A DNA stretch of 64,000 nt from Cutaneotrichosporon cavernicola (Eukaryota; Basidiomycota; Tremellomycetes; Trichosporonales; Trichosporonaceae), in contig NC_083396.1 in NCBI RefSeq assembly GCF_030864355.1, positions 1,798,001-1,862,000 of the forward strand, written 5' to 3'. Positions 42,274-55,670 of the stretch are shown here, piece by piece. Below the pieces are notes generated by a model. That model had not been told where the DNA came from, searched no databases, and saw nothing but the letters and a program-made list of their open reading frames with translations. The position numbers and the translations under genes are program-made. Numbering within the stretch: position 1 is the first letter of the stretch; each line of letters opens with the position of its first letter.

Positions 42274-43956
42274 CTACACGTCCTCGAGTGTAAAGCTCTC
42301 CCACCACCCCGGCTCAGCTGCGCCGGCGACCATGCGACCCTTCCCCTCCGGAATGGCTTGGAGATACTTGCCCGTCCAGGCTTTGATAGTGACGCGCCCG
42401 TCATCGAGGCGGTTCACCTCGAAAGTCTCCCATGCTCCCGGTGTATCGCGATTCGCGACGACCTTGTCCTGCTCCTGCTGCGCACTCATATATTTACCAG
42501 TGTACGCCTTGAACCGTGTTCCTCCAGGACAAGGTTCGAGCGTCCACGTCTCCCATGCACCGGCCCTCTCCCGGTCGTTGATCAGGTGTCCGTCGCCTTC
42601 GGCACACACGTAGCGCCCATTGACCATGGCCTTGATAGCCACTTGACGGGAACGGTGACATGGTCCGCGGCCGGGCCAGGGTTCGGTCGGCCGCAGCTCG
42701 GTGTGGGGCAGGCGGCCGCGGAACATGTTACCTCCGTCGCGGGTGAGGCGGAGGTAGTAGTCGGCCGTGCAGGGGGTACCGTCTTCGTCAAGGGCTGGAT
42801 GGGGAAAGTCGGAGGGCTGGTCGGCGCTGGTTTCGGCTGTCGGTGCAATATGGTTTCCCTCGTTGTATTCGTCAAACATGGAGACGTAGAGGCCAACTCC
42901 GGTAGTTCCAAGGCGGGCAAGGTTGGTAAAGTGGTGCCAGTAAAAATCGCCATGGAGGCGCCGTCCTGTGGCCAGGTCGCCCGGCATTACACATGGCTGG
43001 TAATCGATGCCGAGGGAGTGTAGTTCCTCCGCATCACCCTTGTTGCACTCGCTAAAGTAAAAGTCGAGGTCCTTGGTGAGCGAGGCGCGCCCAACCATCC
43101 ATGGCGAGATGCAGTCAAAGCTCCGGTACACGTCGTGGTAATTATCGCGGCTGTCGCTAATACCCTTGCGCCACCATGTTGGCACACCGCCAATAACATA
43201 GAGCCCGCAACTCTGGAGCCAGCGGATAACCTCGATGCACTCCTCGGGGCTGAAGGGGTGGTTATCATCATTGAAGCCGAATCCCCAAATAGCGACGACG
43301 GGCTTGCCGTTTTGGCGCGCATACACTGGCGACGAGGCGTATTGGCTCATCTTGGTCCGCCAGTCCTCGGGGAGTTCGGTACGCATCTTCTTCCACCCGC
43401 CAACGTCGTACATGCAATACCACTTGACTCCGGTTGCGACGGCGGCGTTGGCGACGTGCACGGTCGTGATATCGCGAGGAGGACCCTCGGGACCACAGGG
43501 TACGAAGCGCTGCAGAGCGGCGGCGTGGATCTCGGCTTCCTGCATCATCCGAAAGTGGGCATATACCGTCTGTGCGTCCATGTTGCTGAAGAGACGCGAG
43601 GGTGTTCCGTTTGGATATGGGGCGAAGGCAGTGTCGTGCTGTCGCTCGTAGTATCGCATGTCGGGCCACGAGATGACTGCACAGTTGCCCTTACACATTG
43701 GCTTGAGGCGGTCCGGCGCCCAATGCCAGTATCCCTTGAGCGGCGAGCCGTCGCCCTCGCACGTAAACCAGCCTTGATAGCCGGTGACGACTTGGCCGAT
43801 GATGTCGCCGTTGTTTGGTGCGCTGGGCTGGCACGGTCCTGTGCTCATGTTGGGGTAGGCGGGTGGAGGTGGAGGTGGGTTCTGTGGAGGCTGCTGGTGG
43901 TGCTGGGGAGCGTTTTGGTGGGGGTTGCCCTCATGGTGGAAGGGATTCCAGTGCAT
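42274..43956 (-). CDS. Glycoside-hydrolase-like (GH71/GH99-type) protein with C-terminal beta-trefoil domain
   Basis: One exon of 560 codons from the ATG at 43956. The first 45 residues are His/Pro/Asn-rich with no signal peptide. Residues from about 50 to 400 resemble the GH71/GH99-like barrel proteins often annotated as xylosidase/arabinosidase (GQVVTGYQGWFTCEGDG, HWAPDRLKP, WGFGFNDDNHPFSPEE, IGGVPTWWRKG, YVSMFDEYNEGNHIAP). From about residue 425 a repeat of the type YVCAEGDGHLINDRERAGAW, YMSAQQEQDKVVANRD and YLQAIPEGKGRM appears about three times, each followed by WETW, WETF or WESF. This is the three-fold pattern of a fascin-like or ricin-like beta-trefoil, probably sugar- or protein-binding. 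Substrate and location are unknown. A CACGTG box lies 67 bp upstream of the ATG. Confidence 0.8.
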   Translation of the reverse strand: MHWNPFHHEGNPHQNAPQHHQQPPQNPPPPPPAYPNMSTGPCQPSAPNNGDIIGQVVTGYQGWFTCEGDGSPLKGYWHWAPDRLKPMCKGNCAVISWPDMRYYERQHDTAFAPYPNGTPSRLFSNMDAQTVYAHFRMMQEAEIHAAALQRFVPCGPEGPPRDITTVHVANAAVATGVKWYCMYDVGGWKKMRTELPEDWRTKMSQYASSPVYARQNGKPVVAIWGFGFNDDNHPFSPEECIEVIRWLQSCGLYVIGGVPTWWRKGISDSRDNYHDVYRSFDCISPWMVGRASLTKDLDFYFSECNKGDAEELHSLGIDYQPCVMPGDLATGRRLHGDFYWHHFTNLARLGTTGVGLYVSMFDEYNEGNHIAPTAETSADQPSDFPHPALDEDGTPCTADYYLRLTRDGGNMFRGRLPHTELRPTEPWPGRGPCHRSRQVAIKAMVNGRYVCAEGDGHLINDRERAGAWETWTLEPCPGGTRFKAYTGKYMSAQQEQDKVVANRDTPGAWETFEVNRLDDGRVTIKAWTGKYLQAIPEGKGRMVAGAAEPGWWESFTLEDV

Positions 43957-44022
43957 GAGTGAGTGAGAGAGTGAGTGAGAAATGAAGAGAGAGGTTCTAG
44001 ACAGCGTTGGTTCTGACGTTTG

Positions 44023-44028
44023 CACGTG
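44023..44028. promoter_or_regulatory. CACGTG box upstream of the GH-like gene
   Basis: A perfect CACGTG 67 bp before the ATG at 43956. Confidence 0.45.
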
Positions 44029-44118
44029 TCAGGCCCCGGTGTGATGCCGTTCCGTGCTGTGCCGTTGTTTTGTTGTTCGTTCTCCCGCAGTAACAAAGTG
44101 GAGGTCATTGCGGGCGGA

Positions 44119-44137
44119 GGGGGGGGGGGGGGGGGGG
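44119..44137 (+). repeat. Run of 19 G
   Basis: A pure G run about 165 bp upstream of the GH-like gene's ATG; on that gene's strand it is a C-tract. It may lie in the leader or promoter. Exact length is uncertain. Confidence 0.7.
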
Positions 44138-44454
44138 CGATCAGTGACGCAATGATCTGAGTGTGCCTCAAACCACGCGAGCGGCCCCTTGCGCCCTAAC
44201 CTTGCCCCAACGATCAAGATCCGGCACCTGAAGATTGGATGATCGTTGATCGTCGATCATCTCGAGAAAATGGCACATGGCACAAGGCACAAGTACGTAC
44301 CCCTCGCAGAGGTGCTCAGCTTCTAGCTCACAGCCTTGTCGCGCTGCCGAGCCTGCCGCCTACGACTCGCTGCGCTCGTCGCACACACTCGCTCACACCT
44401 ATGCATCGCGCACCGCAATGCACGCCTCTAATCTACAAGTCCCCTATTAGACTA

Positions 44455-46525
<2,071 letters not shown>

Positions 46526-47184
46526 GGCAGTGTTGCTGGTGGGAGATGGAGTAACATCAACTTATTATTGCGGCGGATTTGAGCGCGGCGCGTTAGCTGG
46601 GAGCGTGTCGCGTCTATCCTACCACACAGAACGGGGTGCTGACAGCACACTGAAAACAAAAGGCACATGTTTTCCCTGACCGCCCGGGACATCGTACGTT
46701 TGACGCCTTGCCTCCCCTGGTTCAACTAAAGGAATAGGTGAGCCGTGTAGAACAATGATTATGAAAAATTAGTCCCGGTCAACTCTCTCAACTACCCACG
46801 TCCCCACTCTATGGCCCTGAGTGGAGTGAGCGTGGATAGAGGCTAAGTCCCGGATCTCACGGGTTTCCCAGGTAACCCCGTCCATCAGTCCATCAGTCCA
46901 TCAGCCCATCAGTCCATCTTCTCTATCGTGCCACAACACAATAGTCTACACGTGTTCACGCGTCAAGCATGCATCGCGAACCTCGAGCGCTACACTACTG
47001 TGACCACTGAGATGATACGAGAGGACGAAACTCGCCCAGCGACTCTGTGCTACTCTCTACAAATGAACAACAGTCCATTTTTCGGTGCTCCTCCAAAACA
47101 AACAACGCCAACAACAGTCCACGAATAAACCTCCCTATGCTCCCATGCTCCCATGCTTCTCTGACCATCGTCCCATGTCGGCGC
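46526..47184. other. Intergenic region, ERG11 5' flank and C2H2 factor 3' flank
   Basis: No gene is supported. It holds the ERG11 promoter and a repeat of catcagtc (about five near-perfect copies) at 46881-46918. A CACGTG box lies at about 46950. Confidence 0.5.
46881..46918 (+). repeat. 8-bp tandem repeat (catcagtc), about five copies
   Basis: One copy has C in place of T (catcagcc). It lies about 360 bp upstream of the ERG11 start. Confidence 0.8.
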
Positions 47185-49424
47185 TTACTCATCCTCGTCC
47201 AGCTCGTCCTCCTCCTCGTCCGTTTCCCACTCCGCTTCACCTGCACCAGGGCCACTGTGTGGCCCCGGCCGTGGGAGTGGTCCTTGACTTCCTTCGTGCG
47301 GATGTGACAGTCTCCGCTGGTCGACGTGGTATGGCACACCAGGTGGACCGTGGTGGTCGTTCGAACGAATCGGTCCTCGGTAATGACCACGCGGCGGACC
47401 AGGATGAATGGGGAACGCCGGGTTAGGCAGGAACCCCGCCGGCGGAGGGCCATACGGACCAGGCGCGTGTGGGTGATGTGATGGATGAACCATGTGCGGT
47501 GGCGGCATAGGTGGCCCGTGCGCTGGATGAGGAGGATGGCCGGGGTATCCATAAGCACCTGGTTGTGGTGGGCCACGACCCATCATCGAGGGACCAGGTG
47601 GAGGGTGCTGTCGCGCATGGTGATTGCCCATCGCATTTTGCTGCTGGTTGTTCTGGTGGTGCACTTTGGCATGGCGCTTGAGATTGGACTGTACCGAGAA
47701 CTTACGTCCACACGTAGGATCCGGGCAAACGTACGGGCGCTCACCAGTATCTGCAATGTCAGCTGCCATTCTAGCGAGTGAAACGCACGGCTGTATGTAT
47801 GGATGCGCAGTGAACTGGGGCGGGTAAACGCCTTCTTGCAGTACTGGCAGGGGTATTTTGGCCCTGTCGGTCCCCCAGAGGGCTTTGCGGGGCTGCCAGC
47901 CGGCTGATCGTCCTCCATGCTGTCCTTGCGTTCCGCATCTGCCACGCGCCGTGCCGACTCGGCAAGTACCTCCATTCCGCGCATGCCGGGGTCGCCCTTG
48001 GTCTCAGGCTCATCTTCAGACACCAGGCCAAAAGATGGGCGACGTGCCCCAGGCAGGGGCGCGACAAGGGCAGCGCGACGATCGCGCACAGGAGCCACCG
48101 ACTCTGGCTCCTGTATCAAGTGGTTGGCAAACGTTGCCGAGATGTTGGACTCTGTAGACTCGCGGCGAGCAATGTATGGGACATCGCGGTCGTGAGGAGT
48201 GTCGTGATTGAATAATCGCCCGCTCTGCGCAAGCGTAGCGTCACCACTCTGGACCATGATCTGCTCTGCTAGGGAAGACCGACGGGGGGCAGGCGCAGTA
48301 GGCTCTGGTGATGGCGGACCCGTCAGAGATAAGCGCTGGCCTGGCTGCGCGCTCGGATGTGGTGGCCCACCGGGAGTGTTTTCTGGGCGCGGAAACAGCG
48401 AGAGACGCCTGTCGGTAGGGGAGCGGGCGCGCAAGGGCGTCGGGGCCTCCGACGGGGGGCTACGCTCGCCCGCGTGAAGGTCGGCAAACTTGCTCGACAG
48501 GGGGCCTGTCATAGGTGAGCTGCGCGACGAGGCGTGGTGGTCAAACATCAAGTCCGGCGACATCCGAGACGTCAACGGCGTGCCACTGATGGAACCGCGC
48601 ATGGTGGGCGGCGGGTAGAGCATGCCCCGCAGTCCGCCACCGCCACCGCCGCTGCCGCTGGCGCTACCTGACAGCGTCGCCGGGTACGAGGCGTTGCGGC
48701 TCTGCGCCTGCCACTTGAGGCGCGCCGTCTCGTCTGCATCTGGCGGGATGGGTGGAAGGTCGGATCGACGGCGCTTGTAGTCGGGTTCGCCGCCACGAGC
48801 ACTGAACGATGACGACCTCGAAAATCCGCTGGAACGGTCATCGGGGGCCCACCATCCTGGGCTGTCGGCGGTGGATGAAGTCATGGACGAAAATCGTGAT
48901 GTGCGCGACGTAGGCGAGTCGAGAGTGGACGTGCTCAACTGCGTAGATGACTTGATCCCTCCAAAGAACGAAGCCCCGAACGGAGACATGAGCGACGGCT
49001 GATCAGCCGCATTGAGCAGTGCCTTGATGCCTGGGAGGCTAACGCTGTCGCTGCGCTCCTGGCGCTCCGGTACCAGGTCCGGCTGTAGAGGATCCTCGCG
49101 AATGCGGCGAAGAGGGTGCCGCGAGGTAGGATCATAACCTTCTTCTTCTGGCGTAGATTCCATGGGATCGAAGCGAGATGCTCGTCGCTGAATCATCGGA
49201 GGACGGGCACCTGGTGGGGTTGCAGAGGCTGATTGAAGTGGTGCCGAGAAGGTGAAGACGTCCTTCGACGGAGGGAAGGCAGAAGCCGTTCGGTTCACGT
49301 GCGTTGAAGGTGATTGAACGCGAGCTTGCATTGACGAATCCGCTGAGTGATATTTGGGACTGTTTGATGCAGTTGACATCGGCGGCGTTTCCGAACCGTG
49401 AGACAGCTGTTGTTTGTGCGACAT
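47185..49424 (-). CDS. C2H2 zinc-finger transcription factor
   Basis: Two exons (49424-47789 and 47750-47185) encode 733 residues. Two adjacent C2H2 fingers span about residues 526-576: Cys526/Cys529 with His542/His546, a canonical HTGERP linker, then Cys554/Cys559 with His572/His576 (finger 2 reads CPDPTCGRKFSVQSNLKRHA). The 38-nt intron lies exactly at the linker, and only its removal joins SHTGERP. The N-terminal 520 residues are Ser/Pro-rich and disordered; the C-terminus is Pro/His/Gly-rich and ends in about 20 mostly acidic residues (WETDEEEDELDEDE). The finger pair PSSLRIH...SNLKRH is of the kind found in fungal stress or development regulators, but I cannot name an orthologue. The open frame runs further upstream without an ATG, so the start at 49424 is chosen. 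Confidence 0.87.
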
Positions 49425-52080
49425 TGTGGATGACAGGGAGTGAGATGGATGGAGTGGAAGGTAAGGTTGAGATGGCGATAAGTGAACAAACGAGGTGATG
49501 CGAGGGAAGGAGGACGAGAAGGGAAGGATGAGGGATGGGATCAAAGGGATAAGCGGCGGTGACAAGAGAGAGAGAGCGTGTCCGAAGAGGGTTGGGGTTG
49601 TTCGGAGCAGAAAGTGACCGAATGCCGGGGGGAGTGGTGGTGATGATGTGTATTGTGTGTAAAGACGACGACCACGGTGAGGGTGTGGTTGGGCGCACAG
49701 ATCGGATTGACGTGGGACCGGGGATCAGATGGCGATCGACAAGGGGCATTCAAGCAAAAACGTAAAAGAGTACCAAACGCAGGTGTCAATCCAAGGGGTA
49801 AAAAGACGCCATACAAGTTTGTGCCGGCAAGTCGCGTCGTCCGCAGCCAGAGAGTGAACGAGAACCGCAAAGGGCGTACAAGTTAGGCGTACGCGTAGAC
49901 GCGTAGATGTTGGAACGGGACGAGATGAGCCGATGAGGAAGAGAGATGGAAGATGCAAGTCGAATCCAAGCGAATAGGCGAGTGGGGGGTATGAACGACA
50001 AGTTTCAGGACAAGGTGGGTTGATGGGAACCAAAGCGGTGGTTAGCGCCAGTGTCTTTGCGGTGGTAGAATGGAGAGAGTCCACAGTCTAGAGGATGAAT
50101 GGGAATGGATGAAAGATAGAGACACGAAGCAAGCTGGGGAAGAGGGGGTAAACGGGTAGACGGTGATGAATGGAATGAGAAAATGGGGGTTCAAGATGAT
50201 GGGCAAGAATGATCAATACGGTCATGTCGTCTAGAGTCCCATCCAGTGATACCTTGCAACCTTGCCTTGCTTCTCACTCTTGCCACATTCTCCTCACAGA
50301 CTTCTACACTCTAGACAACAAGCAAAAAAGGGGTGGCGGCGTGTACAGCCCCCCATCTAGCACACCGCAACATTTCGCCGAGGCGCGCGGACTGCCAGAC
50401 GAGGGGGGGGGGGGGAGGAGGGGCGGTGCGCACGCTCGCAGCCTATGGTCTGGGCAATCGATCCACAGACCCAGAGGTACCGTTTGGGTCCATGTCAGCC
50501 TTGACCCCCCTCCTTTGATCAGCCAACCACGCCGCCAGCCGCCACCTTACGCACTGGCTCGGGGCGGATAGGGCATGGAGGACAATCCTGGCGCAATGGC
50601 CACCGGGTCTCCGGCTCGGAGCTGTCAAGCTGTCAAGGGATCGAGGCGTCTCGTGCTTCCATAGCAGGTCCGTGCCTTCGCCCACCCTTGTAATATTGTT
50701 GCAGCGTCCTCCCCTCAATGTCTCATCCTTCGAGACGTAGGGCATGGCGCGATGCGGTCCAAGAGTCAAGGGGTGTCGTGTGTGTGTGCTGGGGACAAGG
50801 GTAATGCAAAGCATGGGTTGGTGGCCTGGTAGTGGCCGTGCTGAGTGCCAAGACTGCGCGATTCCCCACTTTGTCCGTGACGATCACACCAACGACACCA
50901 CCGACGATCACCCTCACTCGGTCCCGAACATCCCCGCGACCAACTATACAGATCATCATGGGGTCTCCATGTCGATCTCTCAAGAGCATCTTGTGTCTTC
51001 TTCCTCGTCTACTCTGCAACATTCGACTCATGGAAATGCAAGGCAAAAGGGATGAAAAACAAGGGCACTTTATGACTCACCGATTCAGGCGCGGGATGCG
51101 GATTGGATCGCACTCGTTATATGGGGTGGGGATGCGAGTGCTGGCTGGCACAAGCACAGATAGGTGGGCAATGGAGGGACCGGTGGCCAAGAGGGCCGAA
51201 ACCGGTGTTGTGGATGGATGTTCGGATGCTCGGACGCGCGTGTGGTGTGGATGTGGATGTGGATGGAGTGGGTGATTGATGATTGATGATGAGGATCGGC
51301 GAGATGCGAAATGGAAGATGGCGAAGAGGCGGTGTTCTGTCCTACTGTCCTAACGAGGATGAGGAGGAGGAAGAGGAGGGGGAAGAGGAAGAGGACAGGC
51401 AGGGTACGGGGGTACGAGGGTACGAGGGTATGGGGGTACGAGGGTATGAGGGTATCAAGGGGGGATAGAGCAAAAGTTGGGGGCAAGGAGGGATGCGAGG
51501 GATGCGGGATGCAAGGGATCTGATCTACCCAGAGTGGTGGGTTGATCAAAGTCAAGGATAGGTAGGCCGAGGCAGCAGAGGGCAGGCGGTACAGGGTGAA
51601 AGGGTGGAAAGTGGCGGCGTCGTGGCGTGTGGTAGGTGGGATTAGGGGTTGGTATCCGTGGTAGCCCTGCGGAGAGGCAGAAGGTTGAAGACAGAGGGGG
51701 GGAATGAAGAAGGAACAAGGAGATGACGAAAGTGACAGAGTGGCCAAAGTCGAAGGTTTGATGATCGCTTCGCTCACACAATCCCTCGGTCGAGTATATT
51801 GTTCAAGTATTGAATTATCGGCAGAGCCGTAAAACCTAAAGCTATCCAATTCCGACTTTGAGAGCGACGATCACTAAGATGACCAAATCACCAACCGCGT
51901 GATGAATGTGATGATGCCGATAAAAGGAGAGGTCTCTCGTCTCTCAAAAGTGAAAGCGGGAAGAGTTGGAACGGGGGGAATTGTTTAGGTATCGGTTCAG
52001 GCAGCTGCAAAGCCGTTTCCTTATTCTCCTATATTCTTTCCTCTGGCAGCCTCTAGGCCTCTAGCTTCTTCTCTCTAGGT
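49425..52080. other. Long pyrimidine-rich 5' region of the C2H2 factor
   Basis: About 2.6 kb with no family-supported gene. On the minus strand it is rich in CCT/CTC/CAC, consistent with a long leader or promoter of the regulatory gene. It contains a G-run at 50403-50415 and a minisatellite of ggtacgag/ggtatgag units at about 51403-51465. A 254-codon minus-strand frame at 51085-51849 is low-complexity and I do not call it. Confidence 0.4.
51403..51465 (+). repeat. Minisatellite of ggtacgag-like units
   Basis: Six to seven degenerate 8-9-bp units (ggtacgag, ggtatggg, ggtatgag). Confidence 0.75.
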
Positions 52081-52382
52081 CTGCTAGCGAGCAAGGTCCG
52101 AGCTCTGAGGACGCAGAGGACCGAGGGACAAACAGGCACAGTTGTACTCCTTTACTCTGGCCGGATCTGGCCCCGATCGTAATGTACACTGTGTCCTTGT
52201 GCCAAAGCTGCGGGCAAGCTGCCCGGTTGAGCGGCCAGTCGGCCAGTGATCCAAGGAGCGGCTGATCCAGATGGTATTGCCGATGGACCTGGAACTGGTT
52301 GTCCTTGAATGCTTGTCGTTACAAAAACAAGGACCGCGACTGTGATGGGCGGGACCTAAGCGAGACGTGTGTGAGGGATGCG

Positions 52383-52441
52383 CACAAGCACAAGCACAAG
52401 CACAAGCACAAGCACAAGAACGAGCACAAACACAAGCACAC
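52383..52441 (+). repeat. cacaag hexanucleotide array
   Basis: About ten units of cacaag with a few variants (aacgag, cacaaa). Confidence 0.85.
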
Positions 52442-54755
52442 AAACAACAGGCGAGTGTGTCGATCAGCGGGCAATGTCGGAGTCGCTGTTGTCGGCAATG
52501 CGGCCGATTCGGGTGGTGAGGGGTGAGAGGCAGTGGGTTGGCAGGCAAGAGACGATGGATGAAGCACTGGTGAGGCTGACGGATGTAGTAGACTGAGGCT
52601 GAAACTCAATATTGATTCCAAGGACTGTCGAGGGTCAGAGTCAAGAGGGTGAAGAGAGAGGGTCAGAGATCAGAGACCAATACGATACGGCAAACGTCGG
52701 TTCAGCCTTGGCGTAGTATCTAGATTAAGCCTGAAATGTCAGCGATCCAGCGATCATCTACCAGCTGCCTGCTGCTAGACCTTGCCAATACCAAGTCTGC
52801 GCCATGAGCCGCCGGGCAGTTGCAGGGGTTTGGCATTTGGCAAACTGTGCTGTATTCTCTCCAGCTCTGGAGCTACCCTCTTACATGGCAAAAGTGACCT
52901 GAATCGCAGCTGTCACAAGCATCCGACAAGACCTTCAGAACCTGACATGATCTGACACCCCTGCAGGCCACTATCCTGGCTCTACTAAAGCTTGCAGTGC
53001 AGGGAGGAATACAGGGCTGAGGGATGATACTGGGGGACGAGGGGAAGGGACAGCCCAACGGACCGAAGGGAAGCAGGGATACGAGGAGGGTTCTTTTTGT
53101 ATCAAACTGTTTGTGGCTATATAGCTACATGAATTGAGAGGGGTTACGGCCGGCCAGCCGCGGAAATCCCCGCAGTAACAGAAGAGTGCTATGCCAAGAG
53201 CCAAGAAAACAGAGAAGCCCACGACCCAAACGGGTTTACGGCGGACCCTCGAACCCTCACTCAGAGATTCTGACCCTTGGACCCTAAATTAGGCGATCAG
53301 CAGCTCTGTGTATTTACAAACGAGCATGCATGCCGCTTCTACCAGCTACCAGATCTGGTGCGGAATCTCCGACGAGGGCTGCGGGCTGATTGCCTTACAG
53401 AAGCAGTACAGTACAGTATGCATGCCCCGCTTCATAACAGCGAAAACGGTTTCACTCGAATGCTCTTGGGAGTGTGGTGGTGTGCTGCGGGTGTTGACTC
53501 GGCAGGCACGAGATCTAGCGATCTACAGCTGAACTAATGATTACTAGTTTAGAGTTGATCATCTTCCGTGCATAAGATCAGAGGAATCAGATGTACAGTA
53601 GATCCGCAGATCTATTGCCAACAATCCAACAGTGGCACGCAAACGTTACCGGTCGGGTCCACCGATCCGCCAATCCGTCAATCCACCAATCCGCGATCCG
53701 CGATCCGCTGGGATGCTGGCATGGTGGGGTCCCAGGTTCCAGGTCCCATCATCCAGGCTATTCTGGACATTGTTCTTGTTCTTGTTGTTGTTCTTGATCT
53801 TGCTCTTGTTGCTGTTGCTCTTGTTCATGCTCGCTTACTATGTAGGCACGGGGGGACTGTGGGGCACTGGGGTCGGCGAGGGCACGAGGACGATCCGATC
53901 CGCTATCCGCGGCGATCCTCATTTGGCATGTTGGAGGATTCGCGATCTAAACAATAGCTTTGAGAGAGACTGACACCGCCCTCGCTACTGCTCCAGCTCC
54001 TGCAGGGAGGAATGCCACAACAGAATCGATGAATGGGTTGCTGATAAATGCAGACTTTGGCTGAAACGACGCTGTTAATCGGCCAAACTCGTCTCCTCCC
54101 TCTCGTCTTGTTATGGTACGCCACGGATCGGCTGATCGGCAGGCGAGGTGTTGTGTTGTGTCATGTGTGATCGTCTCGGCATGGAATTGAGTGTTGTGAA
54201 ATGTGATGTCTTGGGCGTCTTGAGGATTTCTTGAGGATCGAGGATCTGTGGCATGATGGCATGCTGTCGTGTTGGCATGCATGTGGGAATGTGTCTGGGA
54301 ATCAGCAGGTCGACATGAGGATGTCGTATGTGCATGTCTGCACGTCTGCACGTCCACGCGTCTTCGTCTCCGTCTCCGTCTCCACGTCTCTGAGCCCCAA
54401 CTGGCCCCAATTGTTCAGCCCTGCTCAGGTCCAGTTCCTTAGGCACGGGTGAGTCACCATGGGTTTGGGTTAAACTGGGACTTGGCACACCATCCGTCTT
54501 CCGCCTTCCACCATTCACGCTTGGAATCAACAAACGCACGCAGATCCGTAACGAGGTCCAGGTCTCCAGAGTTCAGCGCTCCAATGCGCCGCTGACGACT
54601 AAACCACGATCCACGATGCACCGATCTCCGAATCCCTGTGAGTTTAGTTCCAAGCCACCGCCACAGGGAGGTAGGTTCAGGGGCTCTGTAAATCGGGATC
54701 CGGGACAAATTCAGAGTCAGAGTCAGCGGTGGTTAAGGTGGGCGGGGTTGGGGGA

Positions 54756-54773
54756 GGGGGGGGGGGGGGGGGG
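54756..54773 (+). repeat. Run of 18 G
   Basis: Homopolymer in a gene-poor region, preceded by other G-rich blocks (ggcggggttgggggagg). It could form a G-quadruplex. Confidence 0.7.
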
Positions 54774-55670
54774 TTGCGGAGGTCCCGACTTGCTGTGGGT
54801 AAGAGAGAAGAGAGGGTGAAGGAGGTGGCATGGATGGGCAGGGCTGCAGGGTCACCGAGTGACTTACGCAAACGTTTGGGGCGCCAGGACCGAAGATCCG
54901 AATAGAGCAAAAGCTGCGTGCGCCGCGTGAAGTGTTTGGGCGTGTTTTCGACAAGGCATGTATGTACCTGCGCGGAAGGGAGCCGAAGAGAACCGCACTC
55001 TTGTTCTCGGCGATTGCTAGATGCGACTGCGTAATTATCTCACCTGAATGTTGCGGCGGCAATTCAGACTACCTGAATGTTGTAGCTGCAGGCAAGTAGG
55101 CCCGTTCTGAAAAGTCAGAGGAGGTCAGTCTCGTGATGGGGTAGAGGAGAGAGAGGAGGGACGAGGGAAGAGGGAGGGAGGGGGGGAGGGAAGGAGGTTG
55201 CCTCAGGTCGGCGGTATTGGGGTCAGACGTGTCGTGTCGCGGAGGAACAGCATGGGCATCGTTGGCAAGTGGGCAGGTAGAGTGAATAGGTAGGGTACAC
55301 TGTTGACATCTCCTGTCGGCTATAAGGTTGAGAGCTTGGGAGAAGGTTGACCTCGCCTGTTTCATGAGTGAATAGAGGAATGGCGGAACGGAATGGCGGA
55401 GCAACGTTGTGCCTTTGCTGCTGAACTGAGCAATGACGTGCGAGGACGGTCAACACGGCGCGAGGACACTGCCAACTCGTACTACGCAGCTACCACTGCT
55501 CATCCCCATGGATTGCCCACCTCTATTGGGAAGACGACGTCGACTGCCCATGGAATACGGCCGTTGAATGCCGCTGAACGCTACGTAGTCTGCTGCTTCC
55601 AGGTGCCATCGCAGCCGCTCTCCCCAATCCACCACGAATCTATACTCTTGTACAACCACCTACCTAGAAC

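Larger units (their letters stand above)
52081..55670. other. Gene-poor region with microsatellites
   Basis: About 3.6 kb without a supported gene. It holds a cacaag hexanucleotide array (52383-52441), a ttgttc/ttgttg array (about 53767-53826), a gatccgc/aatccgc cluster (about 53665-53710) and a run of 18 G (54756-54773). No transposase, terminal repeats or RNA gene was recognised. It may include non-coding transcripts or a decayed element. Confidence 0.45.

Noticed and set aside
43845..44171. Minus-strand frame starting ATG just after the G19 run
   Set aside because: It overlaps the GH-like start in another frame and is low-complexity. It could act as an overlapping upstream frame, but there is no evidence for its use.
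44238..44261. Palindromic gatgatcg...cgatcatc sequence
   Set aside because: A short imperfect inverted repeat between two genes transcribed in the same direction; no known element matches and chance is a sufficient explanation.
51085..51849. 254-codon minus-strand open frame upstream of the C2H2 factor
   Set aside because: It is dominated by Pro, Ser and Leu from C/T-rich sequence, crosses the minisatellite and has no recognisable domain. It is better explained as leader or promoter sequence.
52383..52441. CRISPR-like array
   Set aside because: The repeat is a simple 6-bp microsatellite without spacers, in a eukaryotic genome.
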